A stretch of DNA of 64,000 nt. Origin: Diadema setosum (taxonomy: Eukaryota; Echinodermata; Echinoidea; Diadematoida; Diadematidae). Under the pieces are notes generated by a model that ran no database searches, had not been told where the DNA came from, and was given only the letters and a program-made list of their open reading frames with translations. The translations under genes were made by a program, and so were the position numbers. The stretch spans positions 24,786,434-24,850,433 of the forward strand of contig NC_092688.1 in assembly GCF_964275005.1 (NCBI RefSeq), read 5' to 3'. Below are positions 1 through 11,164 of this stretch, one piece after another (within the stretch, counting starts at the first letter, position 1; each line of letters begins with the position of its first letter).

Positions 1-1256
1 TCTGGTAGTCTCGACTGTAATTATATCTTCACATATTTGACTGATAAACTTACATAACTTCACGCATGAATAGTATTTTGTTTTTGGTAACACATACACT
101 TCATCTTTAAATGTGAAAACCAAAAATACACTTTCTTCACGAAATTGTTCCGACTGTTGCAAAGATACATGTATGTCTGTTTCTCCAACACAAACTTTCA
201 TTGGAGTTTCACTGAATGTGATAACAGCACGCATTTCTTGATTATAACAACATCGTATTTAAACACTATGACACACGTGTACATCTACTCAATGTACTTG
301 CTCATAAATTTTATACTTATGTCAACTCTGCGTCATAATATAACCAAAACAACAAAAATTTAACCACCGGACATTTCTTTTTGTCCCTTCACACATATTA
401 TGTACTGTCACGCGATAAGATTTTGTAATATATGTGCAAACTCTGGAAAATATCGAGATCATACCGACACACATAGTGACTCTGTCGCTCTGTAACGAAA
501 TACATATTATACAGGTTATTAATTTACAAAAGTGACATTATAACATCTAGGCTTCTTTATGCCTCACTGTCACTCAACACTTTTTCATTTATACAAAACA
601 ACACAAATTCTTTTGTTTTAACACAGATCGGTTGACATAAAACTCAAAATTTGATCAACAGTTTTCCTGTGACTGGCCGGTTGTGTTTTGCTATACTGTT
701 TTTGCCTTTGCTAGCATCAACTCTGAAACGTATCGGTACACATAACACTATGAATCCTTTGACTCTTTGGGGTACATTAAATGACATCAAAATAGAAGTG
801 TGCAACTGAAGCACAACTTTCACTGTAATCTTACACACCACAAATGTTGTATCCTGGCGCTTCCTGTAATGTTGGGTTTTCAAAATATCATACAATGCTT
901 GGCGAGTAACACATCAAAAAATTTTTCAAGCGATGTCTCCTTATAAAGACAGAATATCGATGTGTGTACTAGTACTTTCTCATACTTCCTAGCATCACTC
1001 ACATATACATGTACTGTTTTCGCTTAAAACAAATATGATTAACACAAATACAATTTCTTCCTTCACAGATCCTTGGGAAAGGAAGAAAACTGAACGAAAA
1101 TACATAAACACATGTATACTTTGTTATATACAAAAAAAAATCAACATCAGTTTCTTGTCTGTTTTGAGTCTTGTTTGAAACGTTCAGCTTGATTTAGGTT
1201 TCACTGTAGATTTGAGATAATTATCGTTCGGCAACATTATCAGCGCGCGCACAGTT
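1..1256. other. AT-rich non-coding stretch downstream of the Gypsy ORF
   Basis: No coding region of believable composition is seen here; short open frames are AT-rich and lack recognisable motifs. On the coding strand of the neighbouring retrotransposon this is the sequence after its stop codon, so part of it may be 3' untranslated sequence or a 3' LTR. By eye it shares no long word with 6027-6811, so an LTR pair cannot be called. Confidence 0.4.
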
Positions 1257-4200
1257 TCAAACTCGCGACAAAGCGTCTGCTAATTTGTTGTCCTTTCCTG
1301 CTATGTGCACAATTCTCAGTGGATACGGTTGGAGAATCAAACTCCAACGGAAGAGACGCTGATTCTTGTGCTTGAAGCGTTCTAAGAATGTCAATGGGTT
1401 ATGGTCAGTGTATACCACGATGTCTCTTCCACCGTCCAAATACGCTTCGAAATGTTGCACGGCTAGAACGACACTGAGGCATTCCTTCTCCACAGTTGAA
1501 TACTTTTGCTGATGGCGATTCAGTTTTTTGGAGAAGAAACACACTGGTTTGCTGTGTCCGTTGTCGTCATCCTGAAGTAGCACGGCTCCTACTCCTCGGT
1601 CACTAGCATCCGTAGCTAGCTGGAAGCTCCTCTCGAAGTTTGGTGCGATGAGCACGGGATCGTTGATGAGGACGGCCTTCAGCTTCTGCAACGCATCCTG
1701 GCAGCTCGCCGACCACTGGAACGTTGTACCCCTTTTCAGCAGGTCCGTCAAGGGCAACACCAGGTGACTGAAGTTGGGGACGAATCTCCGGTAGAATCCG
1801 CACATTCCCAAAAAGCGCTGAAGCTCCCGTTTCGATGACGGCACTGGGAAGTCCACGATGGCTCGGACCTTAGCATCTCGTGGTGCGACGCTACCTCGGC
1901 CTACCTTGTGACCTAGGTAAGTCACACAAGCTTTCCCGAACTCGCATTTGGCCAGATTCACCACGAGTCCTGCATGTGACAACCTCTGGAACAGCTCTCG
2001 AAGATGAGCAACATGCTCCTCCCACGTATTGCTGAAAACCAACACATCGTCTATATAGACAACACAGTTATCATGACCAGCAATAACTCGATTCATCATC
2101 CGTTGAAAAGTTGCGGGGGAATTTTTCATCCCGAAGGACATGACACGACACTGGTACAACCCGGAGGGCGTGACAAACGCCGAGATCTCTCTTGCATCTT
2201 TGTCTAATGGCACCTGCCAATATCCTTTCATCAAATCCAATTTGCTGACATACTCAGCACTTCCTACCCGATCAATACATTCCTCAATCAAAGGAAGCGG
2301 AAACGAATCAGTCTTGGTTATGGTATTGACCTTCCTGTAATCGATACAAAACCTGGACGTTCCGTCTGCCTTTGGGACTAGCACTACTGGGGAACTCCAG
2401 TTTGAGTTACTAGGCTCTATGATTCCATTTGCAAGCATGAAATCTACCTCCCTATCCACCTGTTCTCTCTTAGCAGGATGAATCCGATATGGATGCTGCT
2501 TAATGGGTGCATTTTCACCAACATCTACTGTATGAGCAGTGTCTTTTGCACAGCCCAATTTATCACTGCAAACCTCCGGAAATTCCTGGAAGATGTCGAC
2601 AACATCTTGCCTCTCCGAATCAGACAAATGATTGAGCAGTAACTCTGGATTTTCTAGTGCCTTTGAGTTCTCTACTCGCGGAATCATTCCCGACTTGAAA
2701 CTCACACTCTGAGAATCTGGAGCATCAGATTCAAACTCTTCTGCACTTTTCTCAGCACTGTGTAGGACACTCTCACTCACAACTGCACCTACATCTTCTA
2801 CACGTTCATGGTATTTCTTCAACATATTCACGTGACAAACTCTCTTGGTTTTTCTACGATCAGGCATGCTCACCACATAAGTCTCCTTCCCAAGCTTCCT
2901 CTCTACTACATAGGGACCACTGAATTTAGCCTTCAATGCATCTCCTGGCAATGGAAGTAGAACCAAGACTTTGTCTCCAACCTCAAACACACGACTCTTT
3001 GCCTTTCGGTCAAAGATTTCCTTCATTGTCTGTTGCGAAGACTTCAAGTGTTCTCTCGCCACTTCATTCGCTCTCACAAGACGCTCTCTGAACATGGAAA
3101 TGTAGTCTAAGGCATTGGAATCCTTGTCTTCCTCATCAGACAACAGCTGCTCTTTCACAACTTTCAGGGGCCCTCTTGGCTCATGCCCAAACACCAACTC
3201 AAAGGGGGAGAATCCAGGGGATTCATTAGGCATTTCACGAGCAGCGAAGAGAAGAAAAGGGATCCCTTTATCCCAGTCCCTGGGATTATCCTGACAGTAG
3301 ACCTTCAACATCGCCTTTAGCGTCTGATAGTACCTTTCTAAGGCCCCCTGTGATTGCGGGTGATATGCAGACGACTTGATCTGTTGAATACCAAGCTGGT
3401 ACATCAACTCCTGAAAGACACGAGACATGAAATTGCTACCTTGATCCGACTGTATTTCTTTTGGTAGCCCATACCTAGTAAAGAAAGTCAACAAGGCATC
3501 CAGAACTGACTTAGCAGTTATGCTCCTCAACGGAAATGCTTCTGCGTATCTCGTGGAAACATCCATCACAGTCAATAAATACTGACATCCTGACTTGGAC
3601 TTCGGCAATGGACCAACGCAATCTACCATCACACGGCTAAATGGCTCCTCAAAAGCCGGAATAGGAATCAACGGCGCAGGTCTAATGGCATGTTGTGGTT
3701 TTCCTACCACTTGACATTTATGACACGTTCGACAAAATTCAGACACATCCTTTCTCATCTTGGGCCAGAAGAAATGAGTTCTGATTCTACACAAAGTCTT
3801 CTTGACACCCATGTGTCCGGCCATTGGAATTTCATGTGCAAGACGTAGAATTTCCTTTCGATACGGCGGAGGAACAACTATCTGGTCGACAACCGTCCAG
3901 TCCTCATCTGCGGGACGATCTGGAGGACGCCATTTCCTCATCAAAACACCAGACTTTACATAGAAACATTCTGGCACTCCATTCGCCTCATCTACAGTCA
4001 ATGCACCCTCTCTCAACTTCAACAATTCCTCATCTTCCATCTGTGCTTTGATTAAAGCTGGCTGACAGAACACACCTTCCTCCCAACTTTGTTCTCTTTC
4101 ACCTTCACTAGTCACCTTTCCAAAGAATGTGTCACCAAGAGAAATTTTACTTTCAGACTCCTTTCTCTCACGCTCTGCTTCACTTGCTCGAAACCTTGTG

Positions 4201-6026
4201 ATAGCACATGTTGGAAATACTTCTGGAAATTCATCGACAAGTTTTTCGCTTTCTTGCTCGTACACTGGGACTTCGGAAACAACCGGAAGGACACTCACTC
4301 GACCTCCTGCAAGGTCATTACCAAGCAAAAAGGAAACTCCATCCATAGGGAGAAATGGAACAATTCCCACAATCACTTCCCCTGAAATCAGTCCACTATC
4401 CAAATTCACTTGGAATAGAGGGACCGCCTGAGTTCCTCCATTGACATCATGTATCAGTACTTTTCTACCCGTGTTACATTCTATGGGCATACTCTTCACA
4501 TCTCCTACCATGAGGGACTGTGTAGCTCCAGTATCACGAAGTATGACAACCGGTACTCTAACTTCAGCAATGGTAACTATACCCTTGGAAATGAAGTCCT
4601 TGTACTTTTCATCCACACCACTCGAACACTTATCTTTCATTTTTGAGACACTGCTTTTCACAACATTTGGATGACGCTGTTCATCACTTACACTTGACTT
4701 AACAAAACCATTGGTGGCTGCTTGGTACTGTTTCTCTTTTGTTTCAGTATCTGAACTGTTCTGTGTACGTGTGTCTGCATGGACTAAACCATGTGTTGCT
4801 CTTTGCTTTTGTTTTTCTTTTGCTTCATTTTGTTCACGCAATCGCCTACACTCAGACTTAATGTGACCTGTTTTCCCACAGAAAAAGCATCTCACTTCTT
4901 TGTATTGAGGCCGTGGCGATTTTGGTCGCTCTTTCTGTGATTCAGTCTTTACTTTATCCCTGCGTTCACTATGACTACTGTGCCACTTTTGAGTGTCAGG
5001 ATTTCTCGACTGATCAAACTTCCTCTTTCCCTCAGGACTCTTTGTTTTCACTTTATGTGTCAACTCATACTGGTCAGCGGTGACTGCTGCACTCTTTACA
5101 TCATGTACTCTTCGATCTTCCAAATATGTTCTCAAATCTGGAGGTGTCGATTTCTTGAACTCCTCCATCAACACTATCTCTCTCAAATTTTCATAAGTGA
5201 GATCTACTTTCATTGATCGAACCCATCGATCAAACATAATTTCTTTTTCTCTCTGAAACTCTACGTAGGTCTGTCTCGAACCTCTCCTATATCCTCGAAA
5301 CTTTTGCCTGTAGGCTTCTGGGACTAACTGATAGGCAAGAAGGACTGCTTCCTTAACTGTGTCATAGTTATTTGCCTCCTCATCCGAGAGAGCAGACACT
5401 ACTGAATGTGCCTTGCCTGTGAGCTTTTGTTGTACTATCATAGACCAATATTTCTTCTCCCACTCCAAATTCCTGGCTATTCTCTCAAAGGAGAAAAAGA
5501 AAGAGTCTACATCCTCTTCATCAAAGCGGGGGACTGTGTTTGCCATTTTTGCAATATCGGGCGTCTTTGGTCTCGACATAGTAACATTAGGCCTATCCCC
5601 TGGGACGCTACTGGCCTTGGCCTGGGTCAACTCAATTTGACGTTGCATTAACTCTTGTTCAAGCCTCAGATTTTCTGCCTTCATTTTTTCTTTTTCTAAC
5701 TCCAATCTAGCCAATTGTAGTTGTGTGGAATCTACCCTCATCTCACTAGGTCTAGTAATACATGTAGTAGTAGTACTTGGAGCAGTTTTTCTACCAGCAC
5801 TCTCAATCTCATCTGTACTCTCACTCTGGTCTGTGTGTTCATTTTCTACACCACCCAGTTCAAGCTTCTTCACCAGAACTGCACAGATTTCTTTCTTACG
5901 ACTACACTCTCTGATATCAGCATCTACATGAGTTGCAACCTCAATTAATTGGGCTTTCACTAACCCTCTCAATCTATCAAGAGTGACGTCTTTCACAAAC
6001 TCTGCAGCATCGAACTTGGCTGCCAT
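1257..6026 (-). CDS. Gmr1-like Ty3/Gypsy gag-pol polyprotein, integrase before RT
   Basis: Single uninterrupted frame of 1589 residues, starting at ATG (MAAKFD) and ending in LADALSRV. Domains in order, with approximate residues: gag with a glutamate/lysine-rich coiled-coil-like stretch (1-350); CCHC zinc knuckle CFFCGKTGHIKSEC (about 385); aspartic protease motif DTGATQSL (about 500); integrase HHCC zinc finger ending CRTCHKCQ (735-775); integrase core with its acidic residues in MVDCVG, QSDQGSN and QGALERYY (800-895); GPY/F module (FSGPYVV); reverse transcriptase with CIDYRKVN and YIDDVLVF (1190-1400); RNase H with LATDASDRG, EKECLSVV and YTDHNPL (1470-1589). Ordinary Gypsy elements place integrase last. 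Integrase before RT is the arrangement described for the Gmr1 group. Gag and pol are fused with no frameshift or stop. The frame looks intact, so the insertion may be young. Confidence 0.93.
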   Translation of the reverse strand: MAAKFDAAEFVKDVTLDRLRGLVKAQLIEVATHVDADIRECSRKKEICAVLVKKLELGGVENEHTDQSESTDEIESAGRKTAPSTTTTCITRPSEMRVDSTQLQLARLELEKEKMKAENLRLEQELMQRQIELTQAKASSVPGDRPNVTMSRPKTPDIAKMANTVPRFDEEDVDSFFFSFERIARNLEWEKKYWSMIVQQKLTGKAHSVVSALSDEEANNYDTVKEAVLLAYQLVPEAYRQKFRGYRRGSRQTYVEFQREKEIMFDRWVRSMKVDLTYENLREIVLMEEFKKSTPPDLRTYLEDRRVHDVKSAAVTADQYELTHKVKTKSPEGKRKFDQSRNPDTQKWHSSHSERRDKVKTESQKERPKSPRPQYKEVRCFFCGKTGHIKSECRRLREQNEAKEKQKQRATHGLVHADTRTQNSSDTETKEKQYQAATNGFVKSSVSDEQRHPNVVKSSVSKMKDKCSSGVDEKYKDFISKGIVTIAEVRVPVVILRDTGATQSLMVGDVKSMPIECNTGRKVLIHDVNGGTQAVPLFQVNLDSGLISGEVIVGIVPFLPMDGVSFLLGNDLAGGRVSVLPVVSEVPVYEQESEKLVDEFPEVFPTCAITRFRASEAERERKESESKISLGDTFFGKVTSEGEREQSWEEGVFCQPALIKAQMEDEELLKLREGALTVDEANGVPECFYVKSGVLMRKWRPPDRPADEDWTVVDQIVVPPPYRKEILRLAHEIPMAGHMGVKKTLCRIRTHFFWPKMRKDVSEFCRTCHKCQVVGKPQHAIRPAPLIPIPAFEEPFSRVMVDCVGPLPKSKSGCQYLLTVMDVSTRYAEAFPLRSITAKSVLDALLTFFTRYGLPKEIQSDQGSNFMSRVFQELMYQLGIQQIKSSAYHPQSQGALERYYQTLKAMLKVYCQDNPRDWDKGIPFLLFAAREMPNESPGFSPFELVFGHEPRGPLKVVKEQLLSDEEDKDSNALDYISMFRERLVRANEVAREHLKSSQQTMKEIFDRKAKSRVFEVGDKVLVLLPLPGDALKAKFSGPYVVERKLGKETYVVSMPDRRKTKRVCHVNMLKKYHERVEDVGAVVSESVLHSAEKSAEEFESDAPDSQSVSFKSGMIPRVENSKALENPELLLNHLSDSERQDVVDIFQEFPEVCSDKLGCAKDTAHTVDVGENAPIKQHPYRIHPAKREQVDREVDFMLANGIIEPSNSNWSSPVVLVPKADGTSRFCIDYRKVNTITKTDSFPLPLIEECIDRVGSAEYVSKLDLMKGYWQVPLDKDAREISAFVTPSGLYQCRVMSFGMKNSPATFQRMMNRVIAGHDNCVVYIDDVLVFSNTWEEHVAHLRELFQRLSHAGLVVNLAKCEFGKACVTYLGHKVGRGSVAPRDAKVRAIVDFPVPSSKRELQRFLGMCGFYRRFVPNFSHLVLPLTDLLKRGTTFQWSASCQDALQKLKAVLINDPVLIAPNFERSFQLATDASDRGVGAVLLQDDDNGHSKPVCFFSKKLNRHQQKYSTVEKECLSVVLAVQHFEAYLDGGRDIVVYTDHNPLTFLERFKHKNQRLFRWSLILQPYPLRIVHIAGKDNKLADALSRV

Positions 6027-6811
6027 GATTTATTCACATCTAGCTTTCCGACTAGATTTCAAGACTACGTCGCTAACGCAACTTCCTACAGTACACTCCA
6101 CGGCGTACCGAACTACGAGAATAGTCTAAACAATTCAGACCTGACAAACACTCGTATATCTCGAGGCCAATTTCCTCGTAAAGCCACATCTAACGATGCT
6201 AATCCAAATAACCAGAAAGTGACACACTAATCTGATAGAATGACATAACGGAAACGATAATACGTACCCTTCCTTTCCAGCAATCAATACTGCAACCCTG
6301 GTATTCAGCTAGCGAGAAGACCAGTACAAGTGCGCAAAACATACTCATCGCATCGCTTCGCGAATCGCACTTCCATTCACAACCACTGCTAACGCAGCCC
6401 CATTACACATACCGTGCAATGTCACGCAGTATACAATACCGCTACGAACAGTACGAACGACACTGTTACGTTCGCTACTCTGTGTACACATCTCACATGA
6501 GTGCGAACACTACACATACCTCCAACGGGCATCAATCATTACAACGATGTACCAAACACCGAAATACTACCAAAAGACGGCCTGTTTGTATGTTCATTTC
6601 CCGGACATGTTCCCCACATGTCATGCACCAACAGAACACCCGTCAGCACCGACATAACATCTGTCATACACCGACAAAACATTCTTGGATTAGCACCGAA
6701 TGACTGCAACTGTTCACGCCATGTTTGCCAACTCCCACTCTCATGTCCCGAATGGACACTTTTATTCTACCCCACCCTGGTTTCACCAAGGCACATCACG
6801 GTTCTCCGTCA
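6027..6811. other. Probable 5' leader and possible 5' LTR of the Gypsy element
   Basis: This lies between the retrotransposon start codon (6026) and the point where homology to repeat R1 abruptly begins (about 6812). The last bases before that point are CCGTCA, so the plus-strand end has the CA expected of an LTR. No primer-binding site or matching second LTR could be identified by eye. Short open frames here show no motifs. Confidence 0.35.
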
Positions 6812-7600
6812 CAGCCAGCACGGTTTGGTAAAGATTAAGCGCTTGAATAGACACTGTATTTCAGAGCCTCTTTTCTCAGTTCACACTTTTCCTGAGTTTG
6901 TGCTTTCTTTCCAATATTTAGATAGGTTAGGAGAGTCCATTTGATTTGAGTTATACATCATTTTAACGCTTAAAGGTAGGGTATACCTTTTACAGACCTC
7001 CCAAAATGCAGCAAAACATTAAATATGAACCTCAGGGGACTTGTTTAGGCCACTGCTTAGAAATTTGGAAGTCAACAGTTATCTACAATTTGAATAATGC
7101 GCAAAACTCAACTATTCAGTAGTTCTGTGTGTCAGCCACACTTAAGCCTTTTTGTTGCAGTCTTCTGTATTTTTTTATCTATAAACACAAATCTCAAAGT
7201 ATAAGAGCTGATGTAATAACATATAGAGTGTGTGGCAAGAATGTATATAGAAACGTTTGTAAGTTTTGATGAACTTTATTCACAAAATATACATGATGGA
7301 CACACATGCAGTGCATGGGTATGCAAAGGTAGCCTAGTAATGTACTGGAATTTACGGTGAGCCCCGAAAAGAATTCAATTCAAATTCTAACGGTCAATAA
7401 AAATGTACTAAATGTTACCTTCCACTTTCAATACTTTATGGGAGTTTCTAAAATGATACTCTCTTCAACATACCACTGTGTTTATACAACTCTTCATTTA
7501 AGGCATGCAAATGGGATTCCCTACCTTTAAAGTCTGCTCTTTCAGAATATGGTCTTAACTAAAAAGTCATGTCTGGCGACTCTTGTTTGTTTCGAGGTGC
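6812..7600 (-). repeat. Dispersed repeat R1, copy 1 (inverted, truncated)
   Basis: Positions 6812-6969 match the reverse complement of about 11250-11412, and 7527-7600 match the reverse complement of about 11165-11245. The two halves are contiguous in the other copies, but here they are separated by the TTAA element at 6974-7526. Homology stops at 6812, next to the Gypsy leader, which suggests the Gypsy element inserted into this copy. No coding capacity is seen. Confidence 0.85.
6974..7526. mobile_element. 553-bp non-autonomous TIR element with TTAA target duplication
   Basis: Begins AGGTAGGGTATACC and ends with the inverted counterpart of AGGTAGGGAATCCC (12 of 14 matching). TTAA lies immediately outside both ends (6970-6973 and 7527-7530). 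The R1 copy at 11165-11815 carries a single TTAA at the corresponding site and no insert, which fixes both borders. There is no ORF, so it would depend on a transposase elsewhere. TTAA duplication is typical of piggyBac and some Kolobok elements; the superfamily is inference, and the ends do not start with the usual piggyBac CCC. Confidence 0.85.
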
Positions 7601-8531
7601 AGGGTCTATGTATGGCACCAACAATAATAATGTGTTTGTATCTTCATGAGCACTGATATAATGCAGAAACCGATAAAATCAAATTAAATTAAATCAAACT
7701 TTTGTTATGCTCTTTTAATTGTCAAATTTGTCATCTATTTACTATTGAATGCTTACAATTCACACTTGCCTTTCATACTCACTGTTGTATGACTCATGGA
7801 TCAGTTGGTCAGATTCCTGGTCTACCTGTCTGGGACATGTCCATTTTTTAGAGTTCCTTTCTTCAGGCTCTATCTTGCCAAACGGTTCTGATTGAAAACA
7901 GTTTGTATGAAACTATTACATACAACAGCAGCGCCATATTCCCGGGTGTGCCTCTACAGACGAACATACAGTTTTGTTAAAATAAACGTCAGATCCGAAG
8001 AAAGACATAGTCTTAGATGTCTGTTTATCGTCTTACTAGCATCCATGAAATCCAGGTTTTTCATAGGTGTGAAACAAAATGACGGTCACCTGGAAAAGCT
8101 ATATCCAATATACTCTCTTCAAAAATTATCAGCCAATCCTTGTTACGTAATTGTTACAAACCTAATTCTGATAAGACTACCGATCACATTTTGTCTGTGC
8201 ACTTACACTGCCAATAACTTTAGTAGTGCAAAATACAAGTTAATATGATTTTGTTCTTTTATACTTTACTTTACTCATTCCTTATTTACGAATGATAAGG
8301 ACGTGACAGCAAACACCCTTTATCAATAATGTATCCAAGGTATTCTATTGATAAGTATATTGCCGCAAAAGCGTATAGTTGCATGTAGGTAAAACCATGC
8401 CATTTAAAACAGAATGTTTGTGCAAAATGAGAACACTTCCTGCTCTTGACTCCGTAAAACAATGTTATTTGATCATTATGACAAATAAAACATCAACACA
8501 AATTTATTTGTAATTGTATCAGTAGGCTCAC
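7601..8531. other. Non-coding stretch, no supported feature
   Basis: AT-rich sequence without recognisable coding, repeat-end or RNA signature. If the SRCR gene continues past the exon at 8532-8618, further exons would lie here on the minus strand. None could be identified by domain content. Confidence 0.4.
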
Positions 8532-8618
8532 CTTGACATTTGAGTCTAACAGCAACATTCAATAAACAGTCACCGGGTGTCAGTTGACAATCCATCAAAC
8601 GTTGATACGTGCCACTAG
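8532..8618 (-). CDS. SRCR domain, second-half exon
   Basis: An 87-bp exon bounded by an acceptor ending GCATAG and a donor GTGAGC. It enters in phase 1 and leaves in phase 1. The 28 complete codons contain YQRLMDCQLTPGDC and VRLKCQ, the C-terminal cysteine spacing of a scavenger receptor cysteine-rich domain. Joined to the exon at 10458-10679 it completes one domain of about 102 residues, the junction codon reading proline. SRCR domains are extracellular ligand-binding modules with conserved disulphides. The parent gene is not recognisable, and no TM segment or stop is visible nearby. It could be one module of a multi-domain receptor or a decayed copy; the conserved splice phases argue for a real exon. 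Confidence 0.75.
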
Positions 8619-10457
8619 CTATGCATTGATGTAATGGAACACAGTTACAAAACTTCAAAAACATTAACGCACTAATTCAAAGCAAAAGTAGAAAAAATTT
8701 GAATGCAATGTCTTGAAAGCTAATAGAATAGACATTGAACGTTGAAGGCTGAGGTTGAAGTAAAAAAAAATTCGCCAAATTCTGTACTTTGCTTAAAATT
8801 CACTTACCGTCTGACAGTCTGAAAAAGCGTTGCCTAGTTTTCGAAATCTACAAGATTTTAGAATACTTCATATATCGTTTAATTTCTTTTTACATATACG
8901 CAATACTGCAGTCACCATGAAGACATGACAGTAATGATAATAATGACAATAATTTATTGTTTTATAGATTACTATTCAAAACAATAAAATTTAAAATAAC
9001 AATTCAGCAGCTCGAAGGCTCATCCGTTTGATTTATCTTACATCACAGACCCAGCACAGACCTCATAGAATTCGGAATAAATGTACGTTTGCAGTGCATA
9101 TATTTATGTAAGATAATAAAATACGTCACAAATTATAATATAATGCACAACAAACTTAAGTTTCAATAATGGAATAGGTAGATAATGCAAAACAGGAAAT
9201 GAGATTTATGAGATGATACAAGGCAATGAAGAATAACGGGCATGACAGTTGAAAGTAAAGGAAGGTGGATAGGTCGAAAGCACAAAAACATGGAAATGGG
9301 CAGGAACAGGTAATCAGCACAATTATGTCCATATACAAAACAAAAAAAAAAACCAAAACATTAAAACCCGTTCCTTCCGCAATTCTCTGAGTGCCTTTAA
9401 TGCCCCCAAACGAGATTCTTTTCGCCCGTCGACAGAGAGGCACACAGGTTGCTAATCCAGCTGTGTGAAGGCAGTCAAGCGGTTCATTGTGTCCCCCTTT
9501 CCACAGTCAACTACATGTGCCCGGGAACAATGGAAATATCGATCGGGTGCGAGGTATGAATAGAGCGTGCGCTGATGAGCTCTCAGAATCGTTTGTTCTA
9601 CACAAAACCAGGTACCTGAATGAGGTGACTGGGGTCAGCGAACCCGCATTTCTAACTGATCTCAACCTTGATCATTATGTACATGTTCGTACGAGTTTAC
9701 AGCAGAACAAGCAAAACAACTAAATCAGGAAAAGGTACATAATACTTTTTTTAAACAGCAGGAGAACAAATCCTGATAGAATAAGCTCTGATCTTTTTAT
9801 CAAACCCACTTTTCTCAGCATTTTAACATGAAAGAAACATGAATTTAGGCCACTGAAGCAGGCACCCTTGTCTTCATTTTGGGAACCTGGTAAACCAGGT
9901 TCGTGTATATCAGTTGCTCCTACGGGAACCTGGTAAGGAACGGGTTAAAAAAAAAGATAAGAGCGGCAGATAACTTCAAGTAGAACAAGAAAGTAGAAGA
10001 GCGGCATTGTTAACATGAATTGCGGGATAAAAAATGACGACTGATGGTAGAATTATACAAAATTCAAATTTAAAAACAGCCAGAAAAAAAGAAATAAGGG
10101 AATGAGAAAACCATATGAACAACAAGGAAATAAAAAAAAAAAAGATATGTAAGATTTTCACATAAAGAATATCATTATCCGCTGAGACATGGGGAATAAA
10201 TATTAACTTTCCAAAATTAAGGGTCAAGTAACCCAGGGGACCAGCTGCGCTAACCTTGGTCTCTTCTAAGATATATTTGCCATCTCTCTGTACAGTTCTC
10301 AATTCTTTTAAAATTGTTTTACCATCTACAATGTATATACCTATTTCACTTCACATTGCGTTTTATCATTTTCTGCAAAATTTCTTCTTCTTTTTTTTTT
10401 TTTTTTTTTGCTTTTCCCCTCTAAAAAATCTCTGCAATAATTCTATTTTCAGCTTAC
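8619..10457 (-). other. Intron inside the SRCR domain
   Basis: About 1.84 kb between the two SRCR half-exons, bounded by a GTAAGC donor and an AG acceptor on the minus strand. It is AT-rich. A short direct repeat of GGGAACCTGGTAA occurs at about 9890 and 9920. No other coding segment is supported. Confidence 0.6.
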
Positions 10458-10679
10458 GTGGATTTCCACAAGATAGCCGTCCAGTTCTGCGCCGCGATAC
10501 TGTTCGTGGCAATGCTTCAGGCGAATGACTCCCAGACGCGCCTGGGAAACCGATCTCTCCGCAGACCAGTTTGGCAGCTTCGGCGTTAAATCCTTCAGAG
10601 CAAACATATGTGTCTGGTTCGAAGACGACCAATCCTTCAAGGGGGGAGGGTCCGTCAACCAGTGTCACATTGGGTGTTT
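10458..10679 (-). CDS. SRCR domain, first-half exon
   Basis: A 222-bp exon with a GTAAGC donor and a TCTATAG acceptor, phase 1 on both sides. It encodes VTLVDGPSPLEG, then YVCSEGFNAEAAKLVC, GEIGFPGAS and LSCGNP. This matches the opening of an SRCR domain: a hydrophobic first strand, cysteines flanking the helix, and the (G)xxGFP turn. The first cysteine of eight-cysteine (group B) domains is replaced by leucine (SPLEG). With the exon at 8532-8618 the total is six cysteines. Six cysteines and a domain split over two exons are both group A features. The acceptor has a weak pyrimidine tract. SRCR receptors are heavily expanded in echinoderms and linked to innate recognition; the ligand is unknown. 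Confidence 0.8.
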
Positions 10680-11164
10680 CTATAGACCGCATGATAACGA
10701 TATGAACACTTTTATAATTTTCAAGTTTAAGTTCAAGTTGATTTATTCCATTTCCAACAAACAAATAATCAGAAATACCATGAAACACACGTGCATTGTA
10801 TACACAGATGTCAGGAAATACCACAACGCAAAGAACAAAATAACATTGCAAAAAAGATACAGGTAAATTATCAACAGAGATACAAATAACTGTTACGTCA
10901 CTGTGGTAAAGGCAGAAACAAAATTTTGATAATGAAACTCTGACATCTAGACTGATGAATTAAATTGAAAACCGAGTAAGACTTCGGAAAGGTCGCAGTT
11001 TCCAAATAACAAGGTTTACCGTTAGGAGCGTTTTATTTTCAACCCCACGTATGTACTCCTTCTACATGAAATAAAGGTAAAATACTTCGCAATTTTACTT
11101 CTTAAAACCTTAATGACAGGCAATGAAGACTGCAATAACATGTTACAGTGTAGTGGATAATATG

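Noticed and set aside
1-6811. A defined LTR pair for the Gypsy element
   Set aside because: No shared long words between 1-1256 and 6027-6811 were found by eye; primer-binding site and polypurine tract also not secure.
7892-8248. 118-codon plus-strand frame
   Set aside because: No motif or coding-like composition, and no supporting signals; likely chance.
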